Of a DNA stretch of 64,000 nucleotides, positions 46,401 to 53,225 are shown piece after piece (position 1 is the stretch's first letter; the number at the start of each line of letters is the position of its first letter). Source of the stretch: Prostheceraeus crozeri (Eukaryota; Platyhelminthes; Polycladida; Euryleptidae). Under the pieces are notes generated by a model. That model was not told the DNA's origin. It saw only the letters and a program-made list of their open reading frames with translations, and searched no databases. Made by a program: the position numbers and the translations under genes. The stretch spans positions 1 to 64,000 of the forward strand of contig CAJQUW010004418.1 in NCBI GenBank assembly GCA_907163375.1. The letters are read 5' to 3'.

Positions 46401-49337
46401 TACACAAATACTTTGTGAACATGAATACTGATTAATGCATCTAAGGTCTACAAAGGTTTGTACATGTACTCGTACGTTATGTTTAAACCTGGGAGTTTGC
46501 TCTCTAGCCTCGAACAAAATTCAGTTACACGGACAGGCTACATGTAGAATGAGTACTCTGTATGTTGTGCCTGTGAATTGACACTTTAGAAATGCAAAGA
46601 TGAGGGCTTGTAAACAGTGAAAAATCATCTTCATTCGTGCTGTCCAGTGTCCATGCTTTGCCTTGTAAATGACTGCTCTGCCATTTGGCGTTCAATACGT
46701 CTTCCTCATAACACCTGCTCAACACTGGCTATACACATGATACGGATATCTCGTAAGGCAAATCGTTGCAGAGTACAGGATGAATAACGTCTGATTTATG
46801 GACTAGCTATTAAAGCAGTAAAACGATGAATGAATTTTGCCCAGAGTACAACTTCTCATTCTGTTAACTCGACTCACATCTATGGATGGAAAACTGGCTT
46901 CGTAAAAACAAAATAAAGGGAAAAACAGCGTGATTTTCGGCTACTTTGCTAAGTAAATGCGATTATAGCGATACATCTATTTTATACACCTGAGGGAAAT
47001 GCAAAATATATGACAAGTGTTTCATAGTTAGATGAAGTTTGTCTGGCATGCTACTTTATGAAACATTAGTCAGGATGAAGGACCGATTTCTCAGTACATG
47101 TTTCACAGAAGCATGGACTAATTTCTAGTTGATGGTCATATGCAGGTTATTCATTCGCTAGATTAGGAAGAAAATTCAAAAAAATGATTTTATCACTCCC
47201 TCGCTTTATTTTTTTAACATCAGTCAATAAAGCAAAGGAGCGATAGAAGCATTTTTCGGAATTTCTTTTTCCTAACCTTCCGAATTGACTCCGGTATCTG
47301 TTCATGCTGCATTTGCGATCACTACAAGCATGACAGTCACGAGCTTGCACACTTCCCTTGAGCTATACCAAATCATCGATAAATCTCTTAAAGCCCAAAA
47401 TGTGTGTCGATGACCATACATGCGCGACACTAAAAAATTCATGAAGATCGGATTTGACGGCTAAAAGCACAAATAATGTGACACAGCAATGGGTAGTTAA
47501 CCTGAACGGTGTAAATTACGTGGTAACGACACGGAATGAATTAAACAAATGCTTTGACCACTTTAAAACATTATTTTGTTAAATAACCGTAGTGGTGATT
47601 TGAGGTGGCTGATGATGGCAACCATTGAGTAAGTAGGCTATATGGTGGGTGGAGTGTCGACCAGGGATGCGGAGTCGGTGTCTTATCAAATGATAGGACT
47701 CCGGCCTATAACTAGACCCGAAATATATTACGAACAAAATATTTATCCTCGTGCATATAGCTGTCAATGTCTTGATGTCAACTTTCTCATTCAAACAAAA
47801 TTACAGAGACACTGCTGTATGCAAAGCTTGTAATAGTTGAAGGAATGAACCCTGATAGTGAAAAAAGGATTGTCTTTTCACTCGGTGATTTAGTAGAAAA
47901 GACAAGCCTTCCCAGCCTCAATCACACCTACGCACCAAATGTCACATCAGAGACAAAAGTAAAATACTAGTTTGTTTGAGAACATTATCTCTTACCCTCA
48001 CGTTAATCGTGTGTGATCCCTCCTCCAAAGCACATATTAAAATCGAAAGTGTATTCATATTTTTTGGAGAAGGATGGGGGATTTTCCTGCCTGGTAAGAG
48101 ACTGGAGAAAAACCATGTAAAGCCCACATCAAGAAGATGGGAGGAGCCGAGTCGCATGCATCCAACTTAAAGCGACATTTCATCGAAAATGATTGATAAT
48201 TGATACAGCAATGATCACTAAAGATAGGTTCAGGTAAGCTTGTAATGATCTATGATGTAGGTTACAAGTTTTTTCAAAAAACTAGGCTATGTATACTTGC
48301 CACCCGGAGTCGGAGTCCTCCGCATCCCTGGTGTCGACTCAAAAAAGTATCCGTATGCAGTGAAAATTTTTATATCAGTTTTTTGCGGAGATCACGTTCC
48401 TACGGTCCAAAAAATTATTTTTGAGCAATTTCTAAATAGCGAACCTTTTTGCAATTTTATATACTACCGATATGACTCCCCGTTATAAGTAGCATGAAAC
48501 AGGTTGGATATCAAAATGAATGAATATTTGTTAATAAGCATCTTAGCTAAGCTGATTGTCAAGGGAATTTCATGAGCTACATTATAATGGAAGTCTTCAT
48601 GAAAAAGTTGAAATCTTATTGTGCTTTCTTGACTGAAATTTCATGTTTTTAATTCAATTTTCACCGGCATGATTTCATGAATCACAAATTCATGTTTCAT
48701 TTCTTTAATCTGAGAGGTGATGTGAACCCATCTTTCAAAGTTAACTGAAATTAATTTACTTTGCTTGTAGTTAATTTGCTTTGTCAGTGTCAGGTTGCCT
48801 ATGAGATGATCACACTTAAGAAAATGAGCTTGAGCATGAAAGAAATAGCAACCTATCGAATTGCCAATTAAGCAAACATTACCTCTCCTAGGTTGTCATG
48901 ACACGGAGGATTAGTACACTACTATCATTCCTCCTGCATTGCTATCATGATCACTTAATTCCGTGGCAATTTCTTCAAAACTTCAAAAATTTGCATACGT
49001 ACCTCACATTGGTTCACCTCGAGTTCATTTCATTTAATCCAAACTGTATACACATTGGGGATCATGTTGAATTGCTACTCTATCTAATATACTTACCGTA
49101 CTCTATGATGGCAAGTCTTTTATATGCTACTTGTTCTGTGCTATGAAATCATTCGGCTTCCTCAAGTTAAATCAAAACTTACTTTGAATGTAATCTTTGT
49201 TTGATTTTCCGGTTGTACAGCGATTGAGATCACAAGCATGACGTAAATCGCGAGGAAAAGAACACCGAAGAAGATTATGACAGGACGATGTAAATCCGTT
49301 TGTACGAAGACGATGCTAATCAAGAATACATCCAATA
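25306..49337 (-). CDS. Cationic amino acid transporter (SLC7A, CAT type), 3' part of a spliced gene
   Basis: Four minus-strand exons join in phase (2, 0, 1, 2 bases carried) to give the last three transmembrane segments and tail of a CAT-type transporter, a plasma-membrane carrier for arginine, lysine and ornithine. Recognised blocks are [39 protein letters not shown] and [16 protein letters not shown]. These line up with the conserved QPxSKTKLSFKVPxLP, NxYLMMQLxxGTWxRFxVWM and GFxIYFxYGxxHS of animal CATs. The first eleven or so membrane segments are missing; their exons lie upstream (above 49,337), outside the window or not seen. The introns (4.95 kb, 67 bp, 18.5 kb) are crowded with mobile elements. 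The last exon is tied on only by splice-site and phase agreement. No individual CAT paralogue can be named. Confidence 0.75.
25472..27520. other. SLC7A intron sequence, mostly plain
   Basis: No exon was recognised. A poly(G) run of about 12 lies near 26,030, followed by a small MITE at 26,168. The rest is AT-rich and unassigned. Confidence 0.4.
26168..26286. mobile_element. Short MITE with CAGGGCT ends
   Basis: The left end CAGGGCTGCCAACC and right end GGAAGCCCTG are inverted and enclose repeated AAAATCGGGAC blocks in both orientations. Small TIR elements beginning CAGGGNTGCCAAC are widespread in invertebrates. About 118 bp, non-coding. Confidence 0.5.
27524..27915. repeat. 31-bp minisatellite, about 13 units
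   Basis: The unit GTGAGTGAACAAAGACACAA followed by TGATACTCAAA repeats with a 31-bp period; some units carry two extra bases (GATACATTCAAA) or ACATTG in place of ACAATG. The last unit is degenerate, and an isolated unit recurs at 28,025-28,050 after a poly(T) run. It lies inside the large SLC7A intron. Confidence 0.9.
28290..28450 (+). mobile_element. LINE ORF2 C-terminal remnant
   Basis: One plus-strand frame near 28,348-28,430 reads [19 protein letters not shown]. This is the zinc-knuckle-like ending (C..C...ET..H....C) found after the reverse transcriptase of several LINE clades. Nothing else of the element survives nearby. Confidence 0.45.
28566..28965 (-). mobile_element. LINE 3' end (minus strand)
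   Basis: On the minus strand a C-terminal coding stub (28,962-28,768) is followed by a T-rich 3' UTR. It ends with GACAAATAAAGATTTCATTC and ATTCTC-type repeats at about 28,570. An AATAAAG plus terminal microsatellite is the usual end of CR1-like and related LINEs. The copy is strongly 5'-truncated. Confidence 0.6.
28966..29905. other. SLC7A intron sequence, nothing recognised
   Basis: Short frames without recognisable content (for example 29,222-29,494). Confidence 0.4.
29911..30664. mobile_element. MITE with CCGTATTT ends and repeated subterminal motif
   Basis: The ends CCGTGTTTTTTTTGAATAAG (left) and its imperfect complement at 30,640-30,664 (reverse complement CCGTATTTCTTTGAATATG) are flanked by TA. 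Inside each end the motif GTCTCTTATTCA(A)GG is repeated, three times on the left and twice on the right. 754 bp, no transposase. Family not named. Confidence 0.65.
30955..32019. mobile_element. Head-to-head pair of truncated Penelope-like 3' ends (1.07-kb palindrome)
   Basis: The outer arms (30,955-31,090 and about 31,890-32,019) and inner arms (31,118-31,310 and 31,348-31,615) are inverted copies. Each arm encodes the same C-terminal block when read outward: [13 protein letters not shown] then [12 protein letters not shown] on the minus strand, [13 protein letters not shown] then [11 protein letters not shown] on the plus strand. The H..DW ... E..HI...NFNRD pattern is what follows the GIY-YIG core in many Penelope-like proteins. 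Each arm then continues into a UTR with CTGAAGATGG. The element is a fossil made of two truncated ends joined inward; two small insertions interrupt the right arm. Confidence 0.65.
31657..31876. mobile_element. Small MITE inserted in the PLE palindrome
   Basis: ATAGAAATTGAC at the left end is mirrored by GTCAATTTCTAT at the right end. The segment has no counterpart in the left arm of the palindrome, so it inserted after the palindrome formed. A similar 45-bp insert bounded by CATAGAAATTGAT and ATCTATTTCTATG sits at about 31,395-31,440. Confidence 0.55.
32020..32494. other. SLC7A intron sequence, no gene called
   Basis: A 101-codon plus-strand frame (32,213-32,518) has no recognisable domain and runs into a hairpin repeat, so it is not called as a gene. 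Confidence 0.35.
32495..32790. repeat. Foldback hairpin, ~120-bp arms
   Basis: TAGGCCGAACGTTTTAATAA at about 32,535 pairs with its complement near 32,735. Pairing extends inward through GACGGTAAAATATAT and CGACAGTC and outward through GAGAAAAAGAAGCAATAAGG. The loop is about 60 bp. It is a long non-coding inverted repeat whose transcript would form a strong hairpin. Confidence 0.75.
32800..34440. other. SLC7A intron sequence, no gene seen
   Basis: A copy of the dispersed GACTCC-type motif lies at 32,880-32,940. The frame 33,728-34,015 is only hydrophobic because the DNA is T-rich. Nothing else is recognised. Confidence 0.4.
34508..34533. repeat. (GA)n microsatellite at the LINE 3' end
   Basis: About a dozen GA units on the plus strand, reading (CT)n at the 3' terminus of the minus-strand LINE. 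Confidence 0.85.
34664..37284 (-). pseudogene. LINE ORF2 (APE endonuclease + reverse transcriptase), broken
   Basis: The endonuclease begins at 37,284 with [16 protein letters not shown], then [10 protein letters not shown] and RGGVAIWVK. After a frame change it continues with [25 protein letters not shown] and AGSDHNVVF (36,830-36,600). The linker is [17 protein letters not shown] (near 36,400). Reverse-transcriptase motifs at 35,812-34,664 are [43 protein letters not shown] (YVDD active site) and [12 protein letters not shown]. No in-frame ATG exists at the start; the ORF2 frame opens at TTG overlapping the ORF1 stop. Two frame changes and one stop before the reverse transcriptase, and another at its N-terminus, inactivate it. 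Confidence 0.85.
37281..38288 (-). CDS. LINE ORF1 protein (PHD-type zinc finger, coiled coil, RRM-like)
   Basis: An intact 335-residue frame. Residues 3-58 hold a PHD-like Cys/His pattern (C3, C8, C24, C29, H34, C37, C54, C57). A helical, charged region follows (about 70-170), likely a coiled coil for trimer formation. Residues 185-335 resemble the RRM-like plus C-terminal domain of LINE ORF1 proteins ([36 protein letters not shown]). ORF1p binds element RNA in ribonucleoprotein particles. Its TGA overlaps the first codon of the ORF2 frame (TTGA on the minus strand). Confidence 0.8.
   Translation of the reverse strand: MECFAESCLISEKSKDREKRHISCSSPGCSKVFHAICVGHTKTTDKELKKLFFVCLNCEEYLNYSADIAKRSIISEFDCKLQDLRTSIENSLHEKIRLGSARIMRQTEELCESISKQCEEKILEVEAMAATANQSLKLLKSRLSKVDMLDSAFKALEARASRDTNELNSKCGSMQNHICALEFEKRKASFIVRNFPEEAVLVKGETISSCNEVVECIGRQLGIDNPLKEIKSVYRIGKLDRSRKSGNKPRLIMVRTNEKVARQFLSKSRSLKTADSPLNKVFIHEDLPPEISKKLAEMRKMAYEYRLNHPGETAYVKGKKLYINDVVIEEIPQDF
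38380..38448 (-). other. tRNA-like sequence (pol III box A and box B) in the LINE leader
   Basis: On the minus strand box A-like TGGTATAGTCCAGTGG (within 38,418-38,441) and box B-like GGTTCGAGCCCC (38,382-38,393) are spaced as in a tRNA gene. The anticodon-loop position would read CTTGGGT, reminiscent of tRNA-Pro (TGG). The acceptor and anticodon stems pair poorly, so this is a tRNA-derived sequence (SINE head or pseudogene) and not a functional tRNA. It lies about 95 bp upstream of LINE ORF1 in the same direction. Confidence 0.5.
38761..39084. other. SLC7A intron sequence, nothing recognised
   Basis: AT-rich spacer between the LINE leader and the Tc1 element. Confidence 0.4.
39085..40750 (-). 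mobile_element. Tc1-like DNA transposon, decayed
   Basis: The left end CAGTGATGATCATAAAAAGT is mirrored at the right end (reverse complement CAGAGTTGAACATAAAAAAC), with GGTGGTCC/AGG-type subterminal agreement, and both are flanked by TA. At 1,666 bp the length is right for a Tc1 element. The transposase is on the minus strand. The two inverted ends differ at many positions, so the copy is old. Confidence 0.8.
39417..40038 (-). pseudogene. Tc1-type transposase remnant
   Basis: The N-terminal helix-turn-helix part is read at 40,038-39,808 ([20 protein letters not shown], then [10 protein letters not shown]). The catalytic part is read at 39,728-39,417 with [31 protein letters not shown] and [15 protein letters not shown]. 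The second catalytic Asp is in DDNA and the last acidic residue in NPIE, the DD34E arrangement of Tc1. Frame changes separate the two parts and the coding region is also broken downstream, so it is inactive. Confidence 0.82.
40751..43986. other. SLC7A intron sequence, no gene seen
   Basis: 3.2 kb of AT-rich DNA without recognised exons or repeats. It contains a perfect 18-bp palindrome (43,406-43,423, centre CCGCGG) and a 12-bp-stem hairpin at 42,371-42,417. The minus-strand frame 41,790-41,527 has no recognisable domain. Confidence 0.4.
43987..44053 (-). CDS. SLC7A exon (GFLIYFFYG ... HSSEG)
   Basis: 67 bp with acceptor ATTTTAG and donor GTAAG, only 67 bp of intron from the previous exon. 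It completes a split Gly codon and encodes [21 protein letters not shown], the last membrane segment and start of the cytosolic tail. Confidence 0.85.
44121..44229 (-). CDS. SLC7A exon (VPLVPFIP ... WYRFFVWM)
   Basis: 109 bp with acceptor TTTTTAG and donor GTGAG. It starts in phase 0 and encodes 36 residues with [20 protein letters not shown] and [12 protein letters not shown], the most conserved C-terminal block of CAT transporters. Confidence 0.85.
44855..44945 (-). mobile_element. tRNA-like SINE head
   Basis: On the minus strand a box A-like stretch (CATTGGTAGCAACGCTCG, near 44,920-44,938) precedes a perfect box B (GGTTCGAATCC, 44,864-44,874). The gap of about 46 bp is longer than in ordinary tRNAs, and no acceptor stem forms. 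It fits a tRNA-derived SINE or tRNA pseudogene in the SLC7A intron. Confidence 0.5.
44946..48295. other. SLC7A intron sequence, no gene seen
   Basis: Short frames only. Around 47,669-47,706 a small inverted repeat (GGAGTC..GACTCC) belongs to the dispersed motif family also seen at 7,615 and 48,302. Confidence 0.4.
48296..49110. repeat. Dispersed ~0.8-kb repeat, copy 2
   Basis: Matches 11,500-12,312 along its length in the same orientation, with the same ordered landmarks (GGTCCAAAAAATTATTT, GACTCCCCGTT, AAGGGAATTTCATG, TACACATTGGGGAT). It begins with a GGAGTCGGAGTCC motif and lies in the SLC7A intron, ending about 70 bp from the exon at 49,183. Confidence 0.65.
49183..49337 (-). CDS. SLC7A exon (two TM segments, [11 protein letters not shown])
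   Basis: 155 bp bounded by TTGCAG before and GTAAGT after. After two carried bases it encodes 51 residues: two hydrophobic segments separated by QTDLHRP, ending [14 protein letters not shown]. This matches the CAT region before the conserved VPxLP block. Confidence 0.8.
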
Positions 49338-49459
49338 CTGCAATTAACAACGCACGTTTAGAAGCCTTATATAGACTGCAAATTAGGCATGCACAATTAT
49401 CGGTTCTTGTTTAAAGCTTGTTTAAAAATAGTTTAATCACTCAAAGCAAGTACTTTGAA

Positions 49460-50930
49460 TGACTGATGAAAAAAAAGTTAAAAGTTAAAGGACTTTGGTT
49501 CTCGAATCGAACGAGTGTACCGGACGCCATAGTCAACCTTAGTAATTATCAACTAACCTTAGAGAACGAGCTCTTAAGGTATGGCTTGAAACATAGCATT
49601 ATCCCTAAGAATCTAGATAGTGATAAACTAAAATACGAAGTGGAAAAATCAATAGCTGTAAACATGAAAAATAATGATCAATTTGATTTGACCCCAACTA
49701 TAAAACAAGAAATACAGAACTTAGTCACTAATTTTATTTAAGATGGTAAAAAAGTTTGTAATGAACAGAAAAAAAAGAATACACGAAACTCTAAGTAAAC
49801 TGGCTAAGCGTAAAGACATACGTATATGCTCGTATGACAAAGGTAATGGTCTGGCCATTGTTAACACTGAAGATTATAACTCAAAGATGTATGATATCTT
49901 GAATGATAATAGTAAATTTGTGATGGTACCAGCTGAGGATGATATAACCTAACATCCAACCGTTACCGAAGAAAGCCGAGTTTACAGATATATATGTAAA
50001 TATGTGAAGCGATATGTGAGTGATAATACATATAAGTACATTATGCCGTCGGGTAGCGAGCCCGGAAGGATGTATGGTACTGTTAAAGTTCACAAAGTTA
50101 ATAAGCCGATGCGACCGATTATAAGTACGATTGGCTCTGTTAGTTATAATTTAGCAAAGTATCTAGATAGCATTATTAAAAAACAAATTGACGATACATA
50201 TATGCTGAAGTCGACAATGCACTTAATTAATAATATTAATGAACATAGGAATCTGTTTAATGATAAAAATATTTTAGTGAGCTTTGATGTAGTTTCTCTA
50301 TTCACAAATATTCCAGTCGATGAGACTATTCAGATGGCAGCGGATTTAGCTTATAGAGAAAACTCTTCCAATAAACCTAAATACGGTAAAGATGTCTTTA
50401 TAAAACTATGTAAATTTGCTACTCAAGGACATTTCCTTTTTGATAATAACATAATCAAACAGGTTGATGGTGTTAGCATGGGTTCACCCCTTGCACCCAC
50501 TTAAGCTAATCTTTTCCTCTCTGAAATGGAACGAAATTGGCATAATGAGGAGTGTAGTCCCATATATTACTATAGATATGTTGATGACTGCATATGTATT
50601 TTTGATGATATTAGTAAAGTTGAGTGCTTTAAACAATTTCTGAATCAACAGCACCCGAATTTAGAATTTACCTCTGAAGTTGGAGGTAAAAATATTTCAT
50701 TTTTGGACGTAAACATAAATATGACCAATACTGTAGAAACTAGTGTTTTTCGTAAAGATACGTATACTGGCCTTTTATTAAATTTTGAAGCGAATTGCCC
50801 TAAACAATGGCAGTCTGGCCTAGTATTAGGTATGATTAATCGTGCGTATATTATATCGAGTACTTGGAACATTTTCCATGATGAGATTCAAAAAATACTA
50901 CACATTTTTTAAAGGACTGATGAAATGTTA
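49460..50930 (+). mobile_element. Penelope-like element fragment (RT only)
   Basis: A second, distinct Penelope-type reverse transcriptase. In order: CSYDKGNGLAIVNTEDYNSK (near 49,830-49,890), GTVKVHK..MRPIISTIGSVSYNLAKYL (near 50,080-50,165), FDVVSLFTNIPVDETI (50,283), VDGVSMGSPLAPT (near 50,463), the catalytic YRYVDDCICIF (near 50,572) and FLDVNI (near 50,700). It ends after the RT thumb region, so the GIY-YIG endonuclease is lost. It is more AT-rich than the 16-23 kb element and differs widely in sequence, so it is another lineage. It is a fossil with a few breaks, antisense to SLC7A. Confidence 0.85.
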
Positions 50931-51599
50931 AACATGGTCAAATACGACTAGTACATTATTCATGTAGAAATGTAATGAATCAAGGCTTCGCAATTTTCCA
51001 CTAGTTACATTATTGTGTTCACTGAACAAGTACTGAACTTTTGCAATGCCGACATTCAATCAGATTCAAGTGATTATTAAGTTTGAAACCTGTGGAACAA
51101 AAGCGTCAAAATGATATTGTCGCTGGTGACGTATAACTCATTCGGTAATCATCGTACTTTTACCCATGCTGTTGTCATTCCATACGTCCATGCCTCTACC
51201 AATAGCGGAAGGCTTACAGTTATAGTGAAATCAGGGTACAGACGTTAATCATCGGTTAAATTTACACTGTCCATTTCGTTTATCAATTACTTTTCAATTT
51301 ACCTTCAATTCAACTTAGGAGATCTGGTTTCATGTAGAATCCACAGCGACAAATTTCCTTGTCTGTGCATGGATTCCTTAATAGTAGTGGCCACGCTTCA
51401 TGCTTCTATGCTTCGTCATCGACTCTTATTATTAGATCTGTGTCATTCTGAATCACTTCCACTCACAAATCTGTGCATGCATCTTTACCTGGATGAACTG
51501 GATAAAAATCTTAAATTAGCGTACGGGAAGTCCCTGTGCTAAATTTATAAGCGAGTGTACATAAAGGCTCGTTTAGACTGAGTCGTAGCAGTTGACACC
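50931..51599. other. Upstream region of the IAP-like gene
   Basis: No frame of note. A TATA-like TTTATAA lies at 51,544-51,550, about 50 bp before the start codon of the next gene, in a position suited to a core promoter. Confidence 0.4.
51544..51550 (+). promoter_or_regulatory. TATA-like element of the IAP-like gene
   Basis: TTTATAA about 50 bp upstream of an ATG in strong Kozak context (ACACCATGG). It is consistent with a short 5' UTR and a single-exon transcript, but it is only a sequence match. Confidence 0.3.
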
Positions 51600-52391
51600 A
51601 TGGAAGGAGAAATCTCAGACTGCATCAAATTCCCCGTGTTCTATCAAATGGTTACCGGACGGGGTGCTTCTCACCTCAAGGAAAAATGCCAGACCAATAT
51701 CTTTCTTTTGATGTATTATTCTCAGTATTGCTTCAATTGTGTGGAAGTGAAAGATCGGAAAGAGATACTGGCAGCATCTGTTGGCACTGGGCGGACGGAA
51801 TGGATGGATAAGTCGATGATAGATCTAGCAGCAGTCTCAGGCTTCATTTCTTGCGCAGATGGAAGCAAGGTAGAATGTCCAGCTTGCAAAGTTCAAGTCG
51901 AAGTGAAGGATATTCAGGCAAGCAAAATACTGAAAATGCACTCCACCAACTGTATCTACTTTCTGTTGTGCAGCCAACGAGTGAGTCAAGAGCTGTACCT
52001 ACGGGATCCCTTCAAGTCTCAAATTTCTCACCTTCGTTCGGAGTGGTCGTCAACAAAAGTGAGAGTTGCACGTGAGATGGAGTTTCATACCTGTCGAATT
52101 GTTGCTGCGCTAGTTCGACACTACATAAAACTCGGAGAAGCGTTCCGTAGCGCTGGACAGCTGATAGACTACCTAGAAATAGACTGGGAGAGTTCTCCTG
52201 TATTGTGGGATGTCACTCCACTAGTGAAAACCTTTGAGACTCGTCAAAAGATGGTTGAACCTCCAAATGACAATCAATTGAAGATCATGAATAATCATCT
52301 AAGGTCTTGCAAATCTGATTCACCTGAACCGTGTTTTGAATCTAAGTCTACAAATGTTAGAATGAGGAACAGTTCTGGCAGATCAAAATGA
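51600..52391 (+). CDS. Divergent IAP-like protein (BIR-like zinc site + UBA-like segment, no RING)
   Basis: A 263-residue uninterrupted frame. Residues 75-123 (LAAVSGFISCADGSKVECPA, then H114, C118, IYFLL) align with the second half of a BIR domain: AGF..., CxxC (C93, C96), His, Cys and a final FLL. The spacing from His to the last Cys is three residues instead of the usual six or so, and the N-terminal R..F..W part of a BIR is not obvious. Residues 158-195 (REMEF ... GEAFRSAGQLIDYLE) resemble the UBA domain of cIAPs (MGF ... G..Y.S...LV..L). IAPs bind caspases or signalling partners and usually end with a RING ubiquitin ligase; here the protein stops with no RING. It could be a regulatory paralogue, a retrocopy or a different zinc protein. 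The single-exon form and good Kozak start support a gene. Confidence 0.5.
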   Translation: MEGEISDCIKFPVFYQMVTGRGASHLKEKCQTNIFLLMYYSQYCFNCVEVKDRKEILAASVGTGRTEWMDKSMIDLAAVSGFISCADGSKVECPACKVQVEVKDIQASKILKMHSTNCIYFLLCSQRVSQELYLRDPFKSQISHLRSEWSSTKVRVAREMEFHTCRIVAALVRHYIKLGEAFRSAGQLIDYLEIDWESSPVLWDVTPLVKTFETRQKMVEPPNDNQLKIMNNHLRSCKSDSPEPCFESKSTNVRMRNSSGRSK

Positions 52392-52439
52392 CAAAAATAC
52401 CATAGGAGGATAAAAAATCTCAGGACAATGAGATATCAA

Positions 52440-53225
52440 GTGTTACCGAGATTGATTGTTACCTGAAGCACTGGCGATTCACTCTGAGCGTCGCGAAAAC
52501 GTCGGTTACAGAGTTCCACTTTCACAACCGAGACACACTACGAAGGTTATTAGTTTCAGTCAACGGAGCTCTCCTACCGAACAATCCAAACCCAGTGCAC
52601 CTTGGAGTGACTCTGGATCGCTCGCTAGCGTACAGGCAGCACATCGAAAAACTCCACAGGAAGATTAACACAAGAAACGGTCTACTCCGCTGTCTCGCCG
52701 GATCCAGTTGGGGCGCGTGTGCATCCACCTTAAGAACCGGTGCCTTGGCTCTCGTTTACAGCGCCGCCGAGTACGCTTCACCGGTATGATGCCGTAGTAA
52801 CCATACTCAAAAGCTCGACACCGCCCTCAATGACACCATGTGCATGTGCATCATCACTGGATGCCTTCGTCCGACGCCAACGACATTCCTGCCCGTCCTG
52901 TCAGGTATAGAACCCCCAGATCTCCGTCGAGAGATACGTGCTGCAAAGCTGGTGTCTGGTACCCCCGGCTCCGATCTACCTCGCAAGCACTGGGTGCTAT
53001 TGAACCGTCTCCGTTCTGGAGTAGCTCGCACCTCGGAGAGTCTCCAACGTTGGGGCCACCAAAGTTCCGCTTCTTGCAGATGCTGCCATCAATCATCGAC
53101 AGACTGTCCATCACATCATCGAGGACTGTCCCCCTTCAAAGCCCCGAATGGTATCGCCGGTCTTCGCTGTCCGGATGATGATACTCGCCAGTGGCTACTG
53201 ACTCTTCCTTTTTGTACTTAAGGTT
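52440..53225 (+). mobile_element. 5'-truncated LINE, ORF2 C-terminus (Jockey/I-like group)
   Basis: Translation in two frames gives the region after the reverse-transcriptase active site: LKHWRFTLSVAKTSVTEFHF, NPVHLGVTLDRSLAYRQHIE, AGSSWGA, LALVYSAAEYASPV, LVLSGIEPPDLRREI-like and a terminal C.CC......H pattern near 53,090. LGVTLDRSLTY..H and LALVYSAAEYA are hallmarks of a non-LTR group distinct from the CR1-like copies in this window. Frame changes occur near 52,790. It begins about 50 bp after the IAP-like stop codon and is GC-rich, unlike its surroundings. Confidence 0.75.
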
